Shown in pieces: positions 61,340 through 64,000 of a stretch of 64,000 bases of DNA. Source of the DNA: DATKPE01 sp035524335. Lineage in GTDB: Bacteria > Bacteroidota > Ignavibacteria > UBA10030 > SZUA-254. The stretch is taken from assembly GCA_035524335.1 (NCBI GenBank), contig DATKPE010000012.1, positions 9,623-73,622 on the forward strand. The letters run 5' to 3'. The notes under the pieces were generated by a model. The model had not been told where the DNA came from and did not search any database. It saw nothing but the letters and a program-made list of their open reading frames with translations. The stretch's first letter is position 1. Each line of letters opens with the position of its first letter. A program made the translations under genes and the position numbers.

Positions 61340-63979
61340 ATGACAGGCAAATCGATATCCCATTACAGCATTCTTGAGAAGCTCGGAGAGGGGGGCATGG
61401 GAATCGTTTATAAAGCGGAGGACTCCAGACTCCGGCGCGCGGTGGCATTAAAATTCCTTCCCTCCCATCTCGCCGCCTCGGACCAGGACAAAGAGAGGTT
61501 CCTGCGGGAAGCACAGGCGTCGGCCGCCCTCAATCATCCGAATATCTGCACGATTTACGGCATCGAAGAGGATACCGGTCAGCTCTTTATCGTCATGGAA
61601 CTCATCGACGGCACGACGCTGGGGAAGAAACTTCCGGTCGTCAATGCGGATGATGCGGTCAGCTATGCCATTCAGATCGGCGAGGCCCTGCACGAGGCGC
61701 ACAGCAAGGGGATCGTGCACCGGGACATCAAGACCGACAACATCATGGTCAACGCCAAAGGTCAGATCAAGGTGATGGATTTCGGTCTGGCAAAGCTCCG
61801 GGGCTCGGTCAAACTCACCCGGACCTCGAGCACGGTGGGAACGCTCGCCTATATGGCGCCGGAACAGCTTCAGGGCGGGGAAATCGACGCCCGATCCGAT
61901 ATTTTCTCCTTCGGTGTCGTTCTGTACGAGATGTTTACCGCACACCTTCCCTTCCGCGGCGAGCACGAAGCGGCGATGATGTATTCGATCCTCAATGAGG
62001 AACCCGAACCGGTCCAGAACTATCGCCCCGAACTTCCCCCCGATGCAGTGTATGTCATCAGCAAGGCGATGGAGAAGAATCCTGAAGACCGGTATCAGAC
62101 TGTGAGCGAAATGCTGGTTGATCTCCGCCGCCTGAGGAGACAGACGACACGGGTCACGCATTCCCGCGAACATTCCCTCCCGTCCCCTGAACCGCCCCTG
62201 CGTCTTTCGGGGACCCATCCGTCTATTCCCGGATCCTCAGGCGGCGGCAATAAGATGCGCGCGACGGTAATAACTTTGGGGATCATCCTGACCGGCGTAC
62301 TCGTCTATGGACTGGTCATCTATTTCACGAAACCGAAAAGTGCCGGTGTCGTACAGATGTCGTTTACACAACTCACGGATGAACCGGGGATCGAATACAA
62401 TCCGGATATTTCACCGGACGGCAACTATATTGTTTATGAGAAAGGGAACGAGAACGGGCCCAACATGATTTTCCTGAAAAGGATAGGCGGGGAAAACGCC
62501 ATTAACCTCACGCCGAATACGAAGGTGGATGACACCCAACCGGCAATTTCGCCGGACGGTCAGGAGATCGCATTCGTCCGTTGGGGGAGTGAGCAGGGTA
62601 TTTTTCTCATGGGAGCTACGGGTGAAAACATCCGCCGGTTGAGCGATTTCGGCTATAATCCTTCCTGGTCGCCGGACGGCAGGGAAATTGTCTGTTCGAC
62701 AATGGCGTTTCTCGATCCGAATATGAGGTCCGGTATCGGCAGTGAACTCTGGCAAATAACGGTTGCCACGGGAGAGAAGCGAAAGATCGGCACGGGAGAC
62801 GCGATGGAGCCTCAATGGTCTCCGCATGGATTCCGGATCGCCTTCTGGGGGGTGCATGCCGGCGGTCAAAGAGATATCTGGACGGTACCGGTTTCCGGCG
62901 GTGATCCCGTCGCGGTCACGGACGACGCGTACGTCGATTGGGATCCGGTCTGGTCGCCTGACGGGAAATACCTTTACTTCTCGAGTGACCGGGGCGGAAG
63001 CATGAACCTCTGGCGGATTGCCATCGACGAGCAGACAGGCAGGGTGCTGGGCGAGCCCCAGCCGATCACGACACCTGCCAGCTACAGCGGGTATTTGAGA
63101 ATTTCCCGGGATGGCCGGCGCGTGGTGTACGTCGCCATCGATCAGCGGTCAAACGTCTATGAAGTCGGGTTGGATCCCGACAAGGGAGCCTGCACCGGAA
63201 CGCCGCATGCCGTGACCCAGGGAACCCGGATATACGCCGATTTTTCTCTTTCGTCCAACGGTGAATGGATTGCGCTGACGACCGGAGGAACGCAGGAAGA
63301 TGTCTGCGTTATGAGGAGGGATGGAACCGAGCTTCGCCAGCTGACCAATGACGTCTATAAAGACCGGACTCCGTTCTGGCTCCCCGATGGCAGAAGAATC
63401 GCCTTCATGTCGGACCGAAGCGGCAACTATGAGCTCTGGTGCATAAACGCCGACGGGGGCAATCTTGAACAGCTCACGAAGGATACACCGCGCGGGTTCT
63501 TCATAGAGCCGATCCTCTCCATGCCCGGCGGGAACATGTTGTTGTGTGCGAGCGACTCGGGATTGGTGACGGTCGATCTGTCAAAACCGCCCGGCAGTCG
63601 GACTGAACGGAAATATCAATTTCCAGCAAACGGATCCGATGTCTTCCTGGCGACATCGGTATCTCCCGACAGTCAATACCTCGCCGGAGGATCCCGGTCG
63701 GGGGTGGTCATCTATTCATTGGCAACCAAAACGTATGAATCGATCACCGATTCCGGTTCACAGCCTCACTGGCTCATGGATAATCAGAGATTGATCTATG
63801 TAAGGCACGGGAAATTGTTCATCGTCGACAGGCGGACAAAAATTACTCGCGAACTGGAGAATCAGCCCGCCATTTCGAATCCTTATTACCAGATATCGCC
63901 TGACGGCCGCACGCTCTATTATACTGTGGAAACAAAAGAGGCGGATATCTGGCAATTGACAATGAAGGAACCCCAATAA
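61340..63979 (+). CDS. Membrane Ser/Thr protein kinase with TolB-like propeller
   Basis: 879 residues. A Hanks-type kinase domain occupies about 9-275: G-loop GEGGMG (16-21), K38 in VALKFL, HRD at 127-129 (HRDIKTDN), DFG at 147-149, and APE in YMAPEQL, so it should be active. A ~30-residue linker and one membrane helix (about 310-330) follow. The extracytoplasmic part is made of PD40/TolB-type beta-propeller blades (NPDISPDGNYIVY, SPDGQEIAFVRWG, WSPDGKYLYFSSD). The propeller is probably a sensor of an envelope ligand. The start MTGKSISHYSILEKLGEGG is typical for this family. The gene ends 21 bp before the window edge. Confidence 0.94.
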   Translation: MTGKSISHYSILEKLGEGGMGIVYKAEDSRLRRAVALKFLPSHLAASDQDKERFLREAQASAALNHPNICTIYGIEEDTGQLFIVMELIDGTTLGKKLPVVNADDAVSYAIQIGEALHEAHSKGIVHRDIKTDNIMVNAKGQIKVMDFGLAKLRGSVKLTRTSSTVGTLAYMAPEQLQGGEIDARSDIFSFGVVLYEMFTAHLPFRGEHEAAMMYSILNEEPEPVQNYRPELPPDAVYVISKAMEKNPEDRYQTVSEMLVDLRRLRRQTTRVTHSREHSLPSPEPPLRLSGTHPSIPGSSGGGNKMRATVITLGIILTGVLVYGLVIYFTKPKSAGVVQMSFTQLTDEPGIEYNPDISPDGNYIVYEKGNENGPNMIFLKRIGGENAINLTPNTKVDDTQPAISPDGQEIAFVRWGSEQGIFLMGATGENIRRLSDFGYNPSWSPDGREIVCSTMAFLDPNMRSGIGSELWQITVATGEKRKIGTGDAMEPQWSPHGFRIAFWGVHAGGQRDIWTVPVSGGDPVAVTDDAYVDWDPVWSPDGKYLYFSSDRGGSMNLWRIAIDEQTGRVLGEPQPITTPASYSGYLRISRDGRRVVYVAIDQRSNVYEVGLDPDKGACTGTPHAVTQGTRIYADFSLSSNGEWIALTTGGTQEDVCVMRRDGTELRQLTNDVYKDRTPFWLPDGRRIAFMSDRSGNYELWCINADGGNLEQLTKDTPRGFFIEPILSMPGGNMLLCASDSGLVTVDLSKPPGSRTERKYQFPANGSDVFLATSVSPDSQYLAGGSRSGVVIYSLATKTYESITDSGSQPHWLMDNQRLIYVRHGKLFIVDRRTKITRELENQPAISNPYYQISPDGRTLYYTVETKEADIWQLTMKEPQ

Positions 63980-64000
63980 GACGGCATGATCTGGTAAAAA

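Noticed and set aside
1..64000. tRNA, rRNA, insertion sequences, integrases and prophage genes
   Set aside because: None recognised on either strand; no target-site duplications or transposase motifs seen.

Overview
The window looks like a chromosomal piece of a GC-rich, Gram-negative bacterium of the FCB group (Ignavibacteriota/Calditrichota/Kapabacteria-like). The basis is at least seven exported proteins ending in a type IX secretion (T9SS, Por) C-terminal sorting domain of the form NYPNPFNP...VYNxLGxxV...SGVYFYRL...KMLLLK. Other support comes from PorV/PorQ-type barrels, delta-60 repeats and a lack of any enterobacterial features. No rRNA, tRNA, CRISPR array or insertion sequence was seen.

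1-1816 is the 5' part of a minus-strand secreted repeat protein. 2195-24434 is one surface-polysaccharide (EPS) locus with two divergent arms. The leftward arm (19310 down to 2195) is a tightly packed run of 16 genes, mostly with ATGA overlaps: Wzz-like co-polymerase, BY-kinase-like ATPase, a 55-residue membrane protein, Wzy-like polymerase, WecG/TagA glycosyltransferase, Wzx-like flippase, three GT4 and one GT2 glycosyltransferases, a hexapeptide acetyltransferase, a NodB-type deacetylase, two FemAB/GNAT-like transferases, a degenerate AMP-forming ligase and a response regulator. The rightward arm (19846-24434) carries a Wza-like export lipoprotein, a PorV-like barrel, an enhancer-binding-protein relative without its ATPase motifs, and an initiating WecA-type phosphotransferase fused to a CapD-type N-terminal region. 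The 535-bp gap between the arms holds two divergent -24/-12 (sigma-54-like) promoters and inverted repeats that could be activator sites.

24824-36372 mixes exported enzymes with housekeeping genes: a GH18 chitinase-like T9SS cargo, an NtrC-family activator, hemerythrin-like and thioredoxin-like proteins, an AlaX-type editing protein, an S1/P1-nuclease-like T9SS cargo, a small cupredoxin cargo, a membrane protein and a B12-type radical SAM enzyme. CRP-like palindromes lie upstream of the chitinase and of the NtrC-like regulator.

36373-64000 starts with a decayed T9SS-cargo remnant. It continues with a papain-like exported peptidase and its small exported neighbour, a serine hydrolase, two methyltransferases, small proteins and an outer-membrane barrel. 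It ends with three very large mosaic T9SS cargos (46217, 49573, 55580) separated by lactate dehydrogenase and a lipoprotein, then a Ser/Thr kinase fused to a TolB-like propeller. The three large cargos share an uncharacterised ~290-residue domain with an invariant Cys...His...Asp/Asn arrangement, which I read as a new papain-fold-like exported hydrolase family. That family and the apparent sigma-54 control of the EPS locus are the most interesting points in the window.
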